A program made the translations under genes and the position numbers. From positions 930,001 through 994,000 of the forward strand of contig JAMWFC010000009.1 in NCBI GenBank assembly GCA_027475525.1: 64,000 nt of DNA, given 5' to 3'. The notes under the pieces are model-generated. The model was not told the DNA's origin, did no database searches, and saw only the letters and a list, made by a program, of their open reading frames with translations. The first letter of the stretch is position 1. Every line of letters starts with the position of its first letter. This document shows, one piece after another, positions 9,739 to 20,827 of this stretch. Origin of the DNA: Macrolepiota albuminosa (taxonomy: Eukaryota; Basidiomycota; Agaricomycetes; Agaricales; Agaricaceae).

Positions 9739-9756
9739 CCCTCGCGGTGGGCTCCA
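9739..9756 (-). promoter_or_regulatory. primer binding site (PBS)
   Basis: Two bases inside the 5' LTR the minus strand reads TGGAGCCCACCGCGAGGG. Read on the plus strand this is a plausible tRNA 3' end: a T-stem half, a 7-nt acceptor strand, a U discriminator and CCA. A U discriminator is usual for eukaryotic tRNA-Cys, but the primer tRNA cannot be named without the host tRNA set. Confidence 0.75.
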
Positions 9757-9758
9757 GA

Positions 9759-10693
9759 TGATGCGAAATGTAAGTTTTATTTAGGTAAAAGTAGCTCAAA
9801 TGTAATCGAACTAGACTTTTGATTAAATATCACTTTATTTCACAAAGATCGTGGGGCTAAGTTGCGCGCACTAATACTTTGTAAAGCGTTATAATTTTAA
9901 TTGATTTTAATTTGAATGAAGACTTAAAAGTCACACTCGAAATTGGGCACAAATAGTATTACTACTAATAAATCCCGAAGTCAATTTAGTCGCACTGGCC
10001 TAAGATATCCACTCCCTGGGGATTCCGAGCCGTGGCAAGTCAATTGCTTGCCCGACTCCCCCAAATTACCACCCTTCTTATACCCATTCCTACTACGCAC
10101 GGACCATTGCGTATCGCGCGTGTTTCGTTGTCGGTTTGTGAGCTTGCCGTGCCCAGGCAGTCGGTTAGCGTGATACCGAGCCCGGCTTGCTGGCTAATGG
10201 TTTGTCCGTTCTCTGGTGCGCGTGGTCGCACCCTTTTCATGGCTAATCCTTCTTCCCCTGCCTTGTCTTTCCTTCTCATCCCTCTGTGTCCCTTGTTCCT
10301 TCTCTCAGGCTTGCTTTGTCGTTGTTCGTGACCGCGGCGGATCGTGCTGCGTTGTCAACGTCGAGGGTTGAGTGATATAAACGGGGCGAGTCGAAAGCTG
10401 AGTTGAGATGACGTTGTGATCCGGTGTTTGTCCTGAGATCTAGCCCATGCCGAGCACTGCCACCATCGGCTGTTGCTGTTCAACTCTGATCGAGGCTTTC
10501 CCACTGCGCATTTCCCTCTTGGCCTACTAGCTTGTCACTACATAGCTTGGGTTGGGTGTTCTGGTGAGTGGTCCCTTGAGTCTACAGTTTTCGACTCGCG
10601 CTTACAGTTTTCAGCGTTCTTTTTAGGTATATTGGGGACTTCTTTATAGCATTCTTTTGCTTTTTGTCTGCCTCGAGCGAGGCAGACGTATCA
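9759..10693 (-). repeat. LTR (5' LTR in element orientation)
   Basis: This is the second LTR copy, about 99.6% identical to 221-1155. It should carry the promoter for the minus-strand gag-pol transcript. A minus-strand TATAAA is present at 10643-10648, but it is only about 45 bp from the LTR start, so its role is uncertain. Confidence 0.96.
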
Positions 10694-10803
10694 CTATCAC
10701 TGTGGACTGGTGGCATACTATCTAATACAGTAGTTTCTATGTTTTATTAGATGCATGCAGAATTCGGAGGAGATGCCAATGCGAGTGAACTCGCAAGGTT
10801 TTG

Positions 10804-12680
10804 TTAAATGGCATTTCCAATCTCACAATTACGATGCACTTCTCCAGACATAGCAACCGGTAGTTTGGAGTTTCTTGGGCCGTTTGGACGCATACTGAGA
10901 TCGCTACCAGAAGATGAAACGACGACAGAAATCACGCCGTCTTTCTCAGACAACGCATCTCTGCTGTTCAGCGATGCGAGGAGGCTGTTTAGGAGCACTT
11001 GATCAAACGTCATCAGGAAGAGCACGGACGGCATCATGAAAAAGAGAATGATACATTTGGAGAGTATGTGGTAGATTGCCATCCACACAAAATTGTCATG
11101 CATGGCAGCATAGGTTATAAGGCAAGCCATATGAGAAATGCTAAGAAAATGTCAAAGTCCATCGATGTGTGGGGATTTTTGAAGAAGCATACGTTGTAAG
11201 AAGAGCTGGAAATGGAAAACACGTCAATCCCAGCATGAGGCAAACGATGAATACTTTTACCTGTATTGACAGAATATTTTATTAGGGCTCTAACAAGCGA
11301 GTCCGTTCTGGATTCAGATTTGATGAGCCTCGGAGTGTTAATAAGCTGTCATCATAAACATACTTTTTCAGTCCAGAACGTCGCTGCCACAAGTTGATGC
11401 ACAAGAAGACTGCAATAAATATGTCCGCTGCCATGCCACTTGCCAATCCTATGTAGAGAAGATACTAGAAAAAAAAATAAGAAGTTGATTCCACAGAGAT
11501 TTTGAGCGGCTTACAGATACTTTCAGGAAATAACTAAGGTCTCCATCAAAATTACTGCAAATCAGAAAATATGTCATGATAAGAAACACGACATCCTGTT
11601 CAAAACCTTGACATGGACGCACGAACTAAGAAACGCTTGTGAGGTTAGTTTAGCATGACTCAAGCAGACAAAAAAATCTAATATTCACCCAGGACAGATG
11701 CTAATGGTTGATAAGAATATGGTGAGATGCTGATCTCAAGAAAGTACACATACCAAAAGATAGAAGAGAAGTTGTGGCCTACTTTGATTTAAGTTGAGCT
11801 TTATAGAGAATGAATGCTGCGGCTCACAATACAAGTGGCAACATAAATATTCTTTGCAGATACTGCATACTGGATGTCAGAATGATTAAATTTCTAATTT
11901 AAGTGAGTACATACTAATCCAGATACGCCACAAAAAAATGCTGGAAATTGACAATATCCTCAACCATTAACATATTAATAAATGTTGCAAAGCATACCCT
12001 CTGATGATTAAGTCGCTGGTTTCCTACATTGACAAAGTTAATTGAATGCCTGTTTTCAACAACGGCTTTTTCATAGAACTGAGCCCACCGAGACATAGAA
12101 AAGGGCTAAAGCCTATTGATAAAGCAATCAGTCACTGACAGCTTCAAATTCGAACCGTACTACACACTGCTGGATTTCTATGTGTTTCATGCGATTGAGT
12201 TTAGCAGATTGCAAAGTATAAAAAGGAGACTTGCGAATGGTGTGATATAAGAAAATCATAGTTTCCAAAGTCGGAAACTAGAGAAATGTACATGTTTTGA
12301 GCGGCTAGAGCTTGGTGGAGTGTATCAAGGATCCTGATGGATGGTGTGTGAAGGCAATCAACATGAGCAAGCATGAGAATAACTCTGCCTTACCAGAGAA
12401 AAGATATCTGTGGAGGAGATCAGTTGAGCTTGGGAACTGGATGAGCTGCAGAAATGGCACAGACCACTCTCTTGAACCATTGATTGTCCCGATTGTTCTT
12501 GAAATATGTGTAGGACTGCACACAAGTTATACCATATAGACTGGTTGATAGGAAGGTCACAATGTTGGCCTTTAAATGTGTGATGTTAAAAAAAACATAC
12601 ATTCCAGCAAGGGTAACGCCTATAAAGACAGCGCCCAATGTGTTGTCCAGTGCAGTTGCAGGGTGAAAAGCAGATGACAT
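10804..12680 (-). CDS. DUF6534-type multi-pass membrane protein
   Basis: A many-exon gene reads clearly: LDNTLGAVFIGVTLAG, then LYGITCVQSYTYFKN, a 14-bp micro-exon (12394-12407), LDTLHQAL, LASGMAADIFIAVFLC, SGLKKTDSLVRALIKYSVNTG and LITYAAMHDNFVWMAIY. It ends with the conserved LNSLLASLNSRD tail. Exon 1 is 12601-12680 and exon 2 is 12465-12540. These are hallmark blocks of the Agaricomycete DUF6534 family (seven predicted membrane helices, function unknown). The exons between about 11480 and 12250 are less certain. The retrotransposon lies just beyond the stop codon and does not interrupt the gene. Confidence 0.8.
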
Positions 12681-13345
12681 AGTTGGCAAAGTAGATTATG
12701 CAATTTTCAAGATGAGAAGAAGCACACCAACAGCGCAACACTGAAGGTCAGTCTTTATATGTCAGTGCATGACAGGATATTTGAGAATGATATCAGTTGT
12801 GATCGTACACCTTGCAGATGATATTAGTCTCCAGTGTCCTATTTCTGAGCTAAATGAGACCAGCATCACTCAACGCAGAAAAACCCTCCATAAACAAAGG
12901 TCAAAAGTGATAAATGTCACTGCGAAAGTGTCGACAGCTGCCAGATACTGAAACGGGTGATCTGATAGGAGGGTTATAAAGTGTCAGCAGTATACAAACG
13001 AAGTGGCCGTTGAGTTCGACAATCCAATAGAAAGTGAATAATGACTGTCAGGCTGGTAAAGGTTCATTGGACTCAAGTCCCAAAACTAGAGCCAACCAAC
13101 ACCGTTGAGCACTACAAACCAAATTTATGATTATGCTGAACACAAAGTTTGATAGTTTGTCTGATGGACATACTACACAGAATCAGCACATGAGAGCTGT
13201 GATCGAAGAAGTAGGAAGTAATATTTACAGTATCATTGATTAACTTCTGTCGGTGTATCTAAATCCAAACAAATGACTGTCAACCACATCTACGGTTGCA
13301 ACTGAATTCCTTTCATGTATCAGAATGCCAGATTAGAATTGGCCC

Positions 13346-13499
13346 AGTGCTCCATCCTATACTTATTGAAGCTATTTTCGATGACATAGAGCCTAACTGT
13401 GGCCAGATAACAATCAAGTGTGAGTGCTCCATCCTATACTTATTGAAGCTATTTTCGATGACATAGAGCCTAACTGTGGCCAGATAACAATCAAGTGTG
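13346..13499. repeat. exact 77-bp tandem duplication
   Basis: The copies are 13346-13422 and 13423-13499, identical and abutting. This is one of nine duplications in the window with a period of exactly 77. Confidence 0.95.
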
Positions 13500-13941
13500 C
13501 ATGTAGTGAACGACAGTGATATATCTGTACAGATGGCATGCAAATTGTTCAACCTGCATTGCAGCAAAAGTGACGACTTGAAACCGAATTTATGACAGCA
13601 ACAAGTGAAAAGATCAATAACCATCTATCAACTCTTCAATCTTTAAAAGATGGAACTTGCATGGGTACAATCCTGCAATTGTATGTGCATGAGAAGTCAT
13701 TCAGCATATAGAATCTCATGCTATAACACTGCACAGAACTACTTGTGCACTAATCTATAGCATAGTTGATACGCAGAGGAGGCAATTGCGGAGAAATCAG
13801 GCGAGGCCGAAAATTGTGCCGCAGACATAGCTGTACACATGCAAGAGAGAGTCTCTGTCACTTACATGGAACATGATGAGACTGGGATGAGGGAGTAATC
13901 TGTCAATTGTAAATCTCTCTGATAGAAGGGTGGAGGTGACA

Positions 13942-14138
13942 TAGATCATATCACCGACATTGTCATCGTCAGTGACACCTGCACTGGACCACGGGTGTCC
14001 CAGACGGAAAGAATGATCGAGTTTGGCAGGGACAGCAGTAGATCATATCACCGACATTGTCATCGTCAGTGACACCTGCACTGGACCACAGGTATTCCAG
14101 ACGGCGATAAAGAATGATTGAGTTTAGCAGGAACAGCG
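13942..14138. repeat. imperfect 97-bp tandem duplication
   Basis: Copy 1 begins at 13942 and copy 2 at 14039. They share an identical first ~50 bp and then diverge by substitutions and a small indel. Divergence and period distinguish it from the 77-bp set, so it is probably genuine. Confidence 0.85.
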
Positions 14139-14339
14139 GTCATCATCAGTCTCCTTTGCATAGCTTCTCGACCTTCCCGCGCTGCACAGAGTACAAATAG
14201 AAGGACCAAAGGGTAGAAGACGACAGCATATTAATCAATCCCTCCACTGACAACTGGCCCTGGGACAAGATGAAAAGCTATAAATTTAGTCGTTTGGGTG
14301 AGTATGAATCCAAGAAAGGTAGGATAGACTCACAACATA

Positions 14340-14833
14340 GGATGTCTTACGTTCCTCAAAGAGTCAGGCGAAAATCGAACTTCAACCCGACGTTGGCAAC
14401 GCCTGAGGTCCAAAGGAGATATCACAGGAGACGCGATATGGGACTGTGACTGTGACTGTGACTGTTGGGACTGTGACGACGTACGCTGAGGAGCGACGAA
14501 CAAGCCAACGCCCTCAGCACCTGCAAAAAAAACAGGTCCGGGTCCAGCGACAGCGACATCGACAGTCCCTTCGACACACCTTTCTCCAGTGCTGCAAATC
14601 TGGCCTCATGTGGTGGAGGTCCATCCGGACCTGGCCTGAGTTCATATTTCCACTTTTGGACTTTTGGCAGGGATAACGGAGGGGTCCTCGAATTTGCATT
14701 GACCAGCTGGGGTCATAAGCAATGCGCTATCAGCAGGGCTAAACGCGAGACGGCGGAAGAAATCAGTGAAGTTCTCGGTGCGCCGGGAGGATGGTTTGTC
14801 GACAGTGGGCGGAGGAAACAAATTCAATAACAT
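14340..14833 (-). CDS. possible small multi-exon gene, unrecognised
   Basis: An ATG at 14833 opens a 60-residue frame (MLLNLFPPPTVDKPSSRRTE at the start). Downstream pieces in other frames look coding: YELRPGPDGPPPHEARFAAL, and a Gln/Ser-rich stretch followed by VEVRFSPDSLRN before a GTAAGA donor. No clean splice path joins all pieces, and a (GTGACT)n microsatellite lies inside the Gln/Ser part. Confidence 0.3.
14441..14476. repeat. GTGACT microsatellite
   Basis: Short hexanucleotide repeats; on the minus strand they encode alternating Gln and Ser. Confidence 0.7.
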
Positions 14834-15454
14834 GGTGGATGTAGACGCGGCGGTCCGAACTACAGGTACGCGATTAGTGGTTTATCAGGATTGGCTTACA
14901 GAGATGGAAAACTGAACTATTTGAACGACTGCACTCCTCCATTGCTTCCTGATCCGTGATTGTTCTGATGCAGAACTTCTGACGACCAAGTAATACTTAG
15001 CTTCGGACTTGACGCGGCGGAATTTAAGTGTCAGTGACACTGCGAAGACTTCTTTATGTCGTGTATGGTTATAGATGATATGGGGATCCTGGCCCTCGAC
15101 TTGGTATATTTTTCACTACGATCCGTCCCGACTAAGGGTACTCATGGGCCAACCGCCTGACCAAACGTTCCTTCATAATATTCTCCACACACTTACACAT
15201 ACCAAATTATGCATCTCGTGTCACGAGGGAGATAAACTATCATCTTAAAGTAGGGAAGTATCAGAAGCATGGCTCAGATGGGGTCGTGTGACCCATATGC
15301 TCAAAAGATCGAGGCACTGATCGGAAGTAGTGAGGAATTTGAATACAATTTATAGTGCTGGCTGCGGACTAAGGTACATTTTACAGGTTTAATGCGACGA
15401 CGCGAAATACAATTGACGAATACGATGGGAGTGCAGTGGAGTGCTGTATGTTAT

Positions 15455-16026
15455 TCAGATCATCTGAAAGGAAAGTTAATAATAAACATCAAAACTGTGA
15501 TGAATTAAATTTACCTGAGAAGCGTGGGGGGAAACAGCGCTCTTGGGGGAGGTAGAGACTGCAGAAGAGGTGCGAGCGATAGCGGAGAGGTCCAAGTCTA
15601 TAACTCAAATAAGTTATCTCATTCACCCGAGATGGATAATTACACATACTGTTAGTCTTAAGCGCGTTCTTCCTGAATTGCTTAGCGTTCTCCAGCTCAT
15701 CGCTGGTCATGGGGCTGTTAGACCTCTGCAAGGCAGGCTTCTTTTCCTCAAGGGCTTTGTCACCGCCATAAGGATGGGTACGCTGTAGAAATACGGTACC
15801 ACATACATTCGGAACTGGAACTGAGATTGTCAGACAACGACTCTTGCTCCATGTCGTACTCCTCATCGTCCATAGCAGCGAGCTCATGTTCTCGCTCGTC
15901 CGCAATGCTTCCCCAACTGTGTGCTCCAGCACCATTCTTGCGGATGGACTTGTCGAGGCCCGACTTGGACTCCGAACGGTCCCGGTTAATGGCACGAGGG
16001 AAAGAAGAACGAGCAGTACGGGTCAT
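15455..16026 (-). CDS. small HABP4/Stm1-motif-like protein
   Basis: The first exon from ATG 16026 encodes a basic N-terminus, then KSIRKNGAGAHSWGSIADE, which resembles the hyaluronan/mRNA-binding motif (GxGxHxWG..xDE) of SERBP1/Stm1-type ribosome-associated proteins, followed by an acidic segment. Later exons read RTHPYGGDKALEEKK, SDELENAKQFRKNALKT and LDLSAIARTSSAVSTSPKS. The last coding exon is 15455-15463 (Met-Ile-stop after a TTTCAG acceptor). The junction between exon 1 and exon 2 near 15785-15840 is not resolved: the obvious intron there is too short. The role in mRNA or ribosome binding is inferred from one motif. Confidence 0.65.
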
Positions 16027-16612
16027 GAAGATAGTATTGAGAATAACACAAAGAGTATGAACGCGGTGGAGTGTGGATGTCGATTGTTGGGAGCTGTTGG
16101 TGCGAAAGAACTAGTTTATATAGTGCTGTCACCCCCTGTCTTGGGACTATGTCAACACGGGTCAACGAAACCAACTAATCATTCCAGACGATTCCAGAGT
16201 TGGCCCCGCTCGGGACCAAGTCAGCTTCTTCTCAATCAATCAATCGCTTTACACTTCTCTCTACCTCTACTCAAATTTTCGTTGTTGTATCGTATACCAG
16301 TCTGCTCAGCAATTAACCGTAGAACATCATGTTCTTGTGGGCGTCAAGACCCAGTGAGCAAGCACTTTCGAGCTCCGCAGTGTGGGGAAGCGCGTCATTG
16401 TCCACGTGCACATCAATGAATTGTCCAGGCACAGCCCCATGCGGGATGATCGAGCCTCAGCCATTCTAGTGCGGCCTTTCGTCCAACTAGAGCCCGGCTG
16501 CCTTGATCCATTCCGCCGCAAACGTAAAAAAGGTCCGACGGAACGATCTCCTACTCGAGCTTTCGACTCGTTGTTTTTTTTTCCTTGAAAAAAAACCTCA
16601 CAATTCATATAG

Positions 16613-16986
16613 ATGGCGAGTTTCCCATTCATCAGTAAGTCCTTCAAGACATTTTCTCGGAGTTCGACTCTTTCTAACCCGAGTAGTACAAATATTAAGC
16701 GTGCGAATTTTTCTGGACCCACAATGTACGATGCGATAGAATCGCATACAGTAAGTGTAGTCGGCTTTTTATGTGTCGAGAGATTTCCATCCCTCTTCAA
16801 ATGTAGCACTCTGTGCAATGCTTAGAAGGTGCGAGTTCACCCCTGGGTTTGAACTTACTTGCACGAGTTATGCTAGTCATGCTACATTACCGGCTGATCC
16901 ACAGAGAGTCCTGCCTCACTAATGGCTACTTACTAAACACTGGGTGCCATGACGTAAGGTCCTCTTATATTCCCTCCGTTATCTAA
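16613..16986 (+). CDS. possible small two-exon gene, unrecognised
   Basis: ATG 16613 opens 46 residues rich in Ser/Thr/Phe ending YDAIESHT before GTAAGT. Removing an intron that ends AAATGTAG keeps a frame open to a TAA at 16984-16986. The N-terminus could be a mitochondrial presequence. No family is recognised. Confidence 0.3.
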
Positions 16987-17191
16987 TGGACTGATCTGCG
17001 ATCGACAGCATATTGTCTAAGACTTCATCACCTCAGATATACCTGTTGAAAAAAAAAACGGAAACGATCAATACCGATGTGGCCCGAACCGGGCTACGGT
17101 TAGTGCATATACCTAGCGATGCCAATGCCATCCCACAACATTATTTCATCCCCATCCCCACAGGGGCTTGCCCACACGTTTTTACGACCTA

Positions 17192-19144
17192 ATGCCCTCA
17201 GAACCTATAGAAGCCGAATTCGTCTTCCCTCCCGCTCTTTCACAGGACCAAGAAGATGAATATCGTCAACTTGAACGTGAAGGTCCACTGACGTCTAACC
17301 CTACGGCTACGACGACAGTCACCGACACTATCAGCATACATGATCTCGAGAAACAGTATTCAAAGGAAGGCTACCATTTGGTAGAGTTTACGCCAGGTGC
17401 GGGGGAAGATCCGCGAGAATGGAGTAAAACTCGGAAATGGTGCGCATCACTCGTTATACCACGACTTTTATGTTTTTCTAAATCAGGTCATGTAGGGCCG
17501 TCACCGCCTCCGTGTCTTTCCTGTGTCTGGCAGTTGCCCTTGGCAGCTCTATCGTTACCGGAGAGTACGTATCATACTGTTGTCTACTCTATTCAACGAA
17601 TTGATTTGCAATCAACAGTCTCGAAGGACCAGTGAAGGACTTCCACACTTCTCAAGAGATGATCAACCTTACAGTCACCTTCTTTGTCGTCGGATTTGGT
17701 GTTGGGTGCGCCTTAATTCACAACCTTGATGAATGTCACTTTTCTAATCACATGGCGCCACAGTCCTCTTTTCTTCGCCCCGTTGTCCGAAGTCTTCGGC
17801 CGGAAGCCTATCTACTGTGTCTCGATATTCCTATATTGCATGTTTACTCTCCCTGGCGCTCTTGCTAAGAACCGCGCCACACTCATCGTTTCCCGTGCAC
17901 TCGCCGGAGTCGCCGCTTCTGCTCCGATGTGTAACGTCGGCGGAAGCGTAGCCGACATCTGGGCAGTCAAAGAGCGAGGCTTTCCTATGGCGGTATTCTC
18001 AGCCACTATTTTGTATGTTTCTTTCGTATAAATCACTATCATAAACCAGTCTGATAGTTGTGCTTCTCCAGCCTCGGGCCATGCCTTGGGCCGCTCACCG
18101 GTAGTTGGATCGGCCAGTGTCTCGGTTGGCGCTGGATCTACTGGGTCCTCTTCATCTTTGTCGCCGCTTGTTTTATCTTCACGCTCGTTGTGCCCGAGAC
18201 GCTTGCTTCTGTCCTTCTTCGCAAGAAAGCTGAGAAACTGCGTAAAGAGACAGGAGACGACAGGTACAGGACTCTCAGCGAACTTGAGGCTGAACCTCTC
18301 CTCCAAACCCTGAAGGTGGCTATCTCCCGTCCTCTAATCATGATGGTTATGGAACCTATCGTTCTATTCATGTCCTTCTGTGAGTTATACATACCCTTGC
18401 AGATCGAGAATGCTTAATTAATTTCGGTCGATAGACCTGTCATTCATCTACGCTTTACTTTACCTTTTGTTCTTTGCGTTCCCATTTGCGTTCCAAGAAA
18501 TCCGTGGTTGGAGTGCTGGAATGACTGGCACCTCATTCATCAGCATCATGATCGGGATGGGGATCGCTATTGGTTGCATGACGTTCCAAGAAAGGCTGTA
18601 CGCCAAGGCTACGCGAGATGGAACATTCCCCGAGGCACGACTGTATCCCATGATGCTCGGTGCGATGTAAGTTCATCTATCCTATTCATCACTCGCGCAA
18701 TTTCTTAACGCCTCTTCTAATAAATACAGCGTTCTTCCTATCGCGATGTTCATCTTCGCATTCACCGGTGCTTACGCTAGTGTGCACTGGATGGGTGTCT
18801 GCGTGTCAGGAGCGATCTTTGGCTTCGCGATGATCATCCTCTACATCGGTGCCAATTCGTACATCGTCGACTCTTACAGCAACTTTGCCGCCTCGGCTAT
18901 CGCCGCCAAGACCGTCATGCGTTCATGCATCGGTTCTTCGATTCCGCTCTTTGTCAACCAGATGTTCCACGCGATGAAGTTCCAGTGGGCTGGACTGCTG
19001 CTGGCGCTTGTCGCTTGTGTGATTGGACCCATGCCGTTCATCTTCTACCGATATGGTGAACAGATTAGGTGTAGGTCTCAGCGTGCGACCAAGGCGAGGC
19101 GAGGACAAGGAGCCCAGAATGATCTCAAGGGATCTGGACACTAA
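17192..19144 (+). CDS. MFS transporter, DHA1 drug/polyamine-proton antiporter type
   Basis: Seven exons with GT-AG introns join cleanly into a full 12-helix transporter. Landmarks in order are EDPREWSKTRKW, TASVSFLCLAVALGSSIV, SPLFF-like APLSEVFGRKPIYC (motif A), SRALAGVAASAPMCNVGGS, GPCLGPLTGSWIG (antiporter motif C) and GWRWIYWVLF. The C-terminal half includes GANSYIVDSYSNFAASAIAA. This is the TPO1/FLU1-like pattern seen in polyamine and azole exporters of the plasma membrane. The cytosolic N-tail (about 75 residues) and basic C-tail are typical. The first in-frame ATG is 17192. The substrate is not deducible. Confidence 0.9.
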
Positions 19145-19966
19145 TGAGGATATTTTCCTCTCTTTTGTCTGCCAAGGATTTAATTTCCGGCGTTCATTTT
19201 TTTTGACTACTTATTCTCATTTACCGCCGACGTGCGGCGGTCTATAGAAGCATGGCCAGCATCTCATTCCCTACTTTATGACTTGCTGCTTACCACAAGC
19301 ACGGCGCAATGACGCATTTCTGCTCCCTACGTAATACTGATTCAATAGATTTACACTTTTGATTCATGTTATTTAACTCGAGAAATCCGCAAACCGAGAC
19401 GTACTTCAGTCAGCGTGATACATTATCCTCAGCGTGTGCCGAAGGACGCATCTCAGTAGAACCAATTGCAAGGTACTGGTAACTTCTTGTAAATTTCCGA
19501 ATGATTGTCCAAAGCTGAATCGATCAAGGCATTGATCTCGAGGTCTATACCGACCCTTGAGTAAACCCTGGACGCGTCGCATCACCCATTATGACATCCA
19601 TTGTCGCGTCACTCACATCACACTGCATTGTCGCGTCAAAACAATGGCCCCATTGTCTCTGCATTTTCACTGTTACGGACCTCATATATAGTCTAGTTAT
19701 GCTTTCCCTAATCCTCATCCTGTTTCCTTCTCACCATTCACGTAGAGCTCATCAGTCTTTAAGACAAAAGGCTTTTTTCTTTCTGCAGGACACCTTTGGT
19801 AATCACGGCGCGTTCGGTCAGACGCGCTCATTTACCAAACGGCCAATTTGCCCCAACCAGGCTCTGTAGCAACCGCGAGCATTGTGTCTCTTCCACCGTA
19901 TCACCTTCGATATCACCTCTCTCTTCCCTTGCTCCATCGCCAACGCTCCCAGCCTTTTCATCCACG
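19145..19966. other. intergenic, 3' flank of the MFS gene
   Basis: No gene is recognised. The frame of the next gene is open back to 19796 without a better ATG than 19967. Confidence 0.5.
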
Positions 19967-20827
19967 ATGCCTGATCAAGACATTGGTAGCCCCGAGAACA
20001 CTCCGCCGCAAGCGCAGCCGCTGAATCCAAGTCCAGAGAGTAACGACGCGGCTTTGGCTGGCATGATGACCATGTTTCGCGCGCTGGCAGCACTAGCGAA
20101 TCAATCACCAGGCCTCTCTTCTTCGCTGGCCGCGGTCCTGGAGCAAGTAAATCCCCCTCAGCCATTCCCAGCCTCCGTTTCAAATAATCAGTCTTCTGCT
20201 GGTAAATCGCTTCCCGCATTATTTCCTGCTATCGAGACAAGTCTGCTGCTGGATATTGTACGCCACGAGTTCCATCCGATGGACCTCTGCAAGCTGGATC
20301 CGACCTCGAACTTCAGACGCGCGGACATGGAGCGGAGCGAAGCTAATCGAGCCCGTGTTACTGGTCTCAAAGACTACCCTGCCTTGCACACTCTCCTCAT
20401 ACCCCTCTCGACCTACTTCTCGGTATTGCAAGCGTTCGCAGCCTCCTCAGGCGATGCGCATGCGACATTCGTCATTGGACACGGCGCCGCGAGGTACACC
20501 TCGCATCTCATGACGCTCAGCCAGAAGTATAAATGGTCAGCCGTACTCCAGTATCACATTCACTTCCACCTCAGCCGCCGACAGGAGATGCTGGTGGGGT
20601 CATATACGGGCTGGGCAAAGCCGGATGGTCTCCTCATGACGGAGTTCTGCCTCGGTAATGCACGCGCGCCGGCGGCGGCACGCAAATCTGCTAGGAAGCG
20701 GGATCGCGATGTTAGGACCAAAACTTGCTTCGCTTGCGATAAGGGGACATGCACTACATCTCCCAGTTTTGCCAAGCTGACGTTGTTCACCTTGGCCATG
20801 AAGGACGGTGAAATTTTTGAGTTATAA
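19967..20827 (+). CDS. mobile-element-like protein with truncated zinc finger
   Basis: A single exon of 286 residues. The N-terminal third is low-complexity (Pro/Ser/Ala). Then comes a conserved-looking globular part: TYFSVLQAFAASSGDAHATF, YTSHLMTLSQKYKWSAVLQY and GSYTGWAKPDGLL. A basic stretch (AARKSARKRDRD) leads to CFACDKGTC, the first half of a CxxxxxGxC...C..H..C finger. In related Agaricomycete proteins, which I associate from memory with DIRS/Crypton-type elements, more Cys/His follow. Here the chain ends in unrelated residues (TTSPSFAKLTLFTL), so the finger is incomplete. No recombinase or RT is found downstream. Confidence 0.55.
   Translation: MPDQDIGSPENTPPQAQPLNPSPESNDAALAGMMTMFRALAALANQSPGLSSSLAAVLEQVNPPQPFPASVSNNQSSAGKSLPALFPAIETSLLLDIVRHEFHPMDLCKLDPTSNFRRADMERSEANRARVTGLKDYPALHTLLIPLSTYFSVLQAFAASSGDAHATFVIGHGAARYTSHLMTLSQKYKWSAVLQYHIHFHLSRRQEMLVGSYTGWAKPDGLLMTEFCLGNARAPAAARKSARKRDRDVRTKTCFACDKGTCTTSPSFAKLTLFTLAMKDGEIFEL

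Larger units (their letters stand above)
221..10693 (-). mobile_element. Ty3/gypsy LTR retrotransposon, full length, near-intact
   Basis: The element is 10.47 kb, bounded by two 935-bp LTRs starting TGAT and ending ATCA. In minus orientation the order is LTR, PBS, gag, protease, RT-RNaseH, integrase, an antisense gene, PPT, LTR. Integrase after RNase H places it in Ty3/gypsy (Metaviridae). CTAT flanks both ends (217-220 and 10694-10697); ACTAT would match if the final A of the LTR is shared. The LTRs differ at about four positions, all transitions, so the insertion is recent. It sits about 110 bp downstream of the stop codon of a DUF6534 gene. Each coding frame is long and undamaged internally, but adjacent frames are joined by -1 shifts, one of them inside RNase H. 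No chromodomain is visible at the integrase C-terminus. Confidence 0.96.
12681..14340. other. 1.7-kb gene-poor region with tandem duplications
   Basis: No coherent gene is visible. It contains an exact 77-bp tandem duplication (13346-13499) and an imperfect 97-bp one (13942-14138). Confidence 0.5.

Noticed and set aside
9443..9799. 118-residue minus frame from the LTR into gag
   Set aside because: It starts on TTG and overlaps Gag in another frame; no protein-like conservation is evident, although it crosses the PBS.
15844..16419. 191-residue plus frame
   Set aside because: It is the antisense shadow of the HABP4-like gene and its promoter.
16327..16818. 163-residue minus frame
   Set aside because: No ATG-started, spliceable protein with recognisable blocks emerges, and it overlaps the more gene-like plus-strand pieces at 16613.
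17041..17110. tRNA-like stretch with CCGAACCGGGCTACGG
   Set aside because: No acceptor stem or T-loop could be folded around it.
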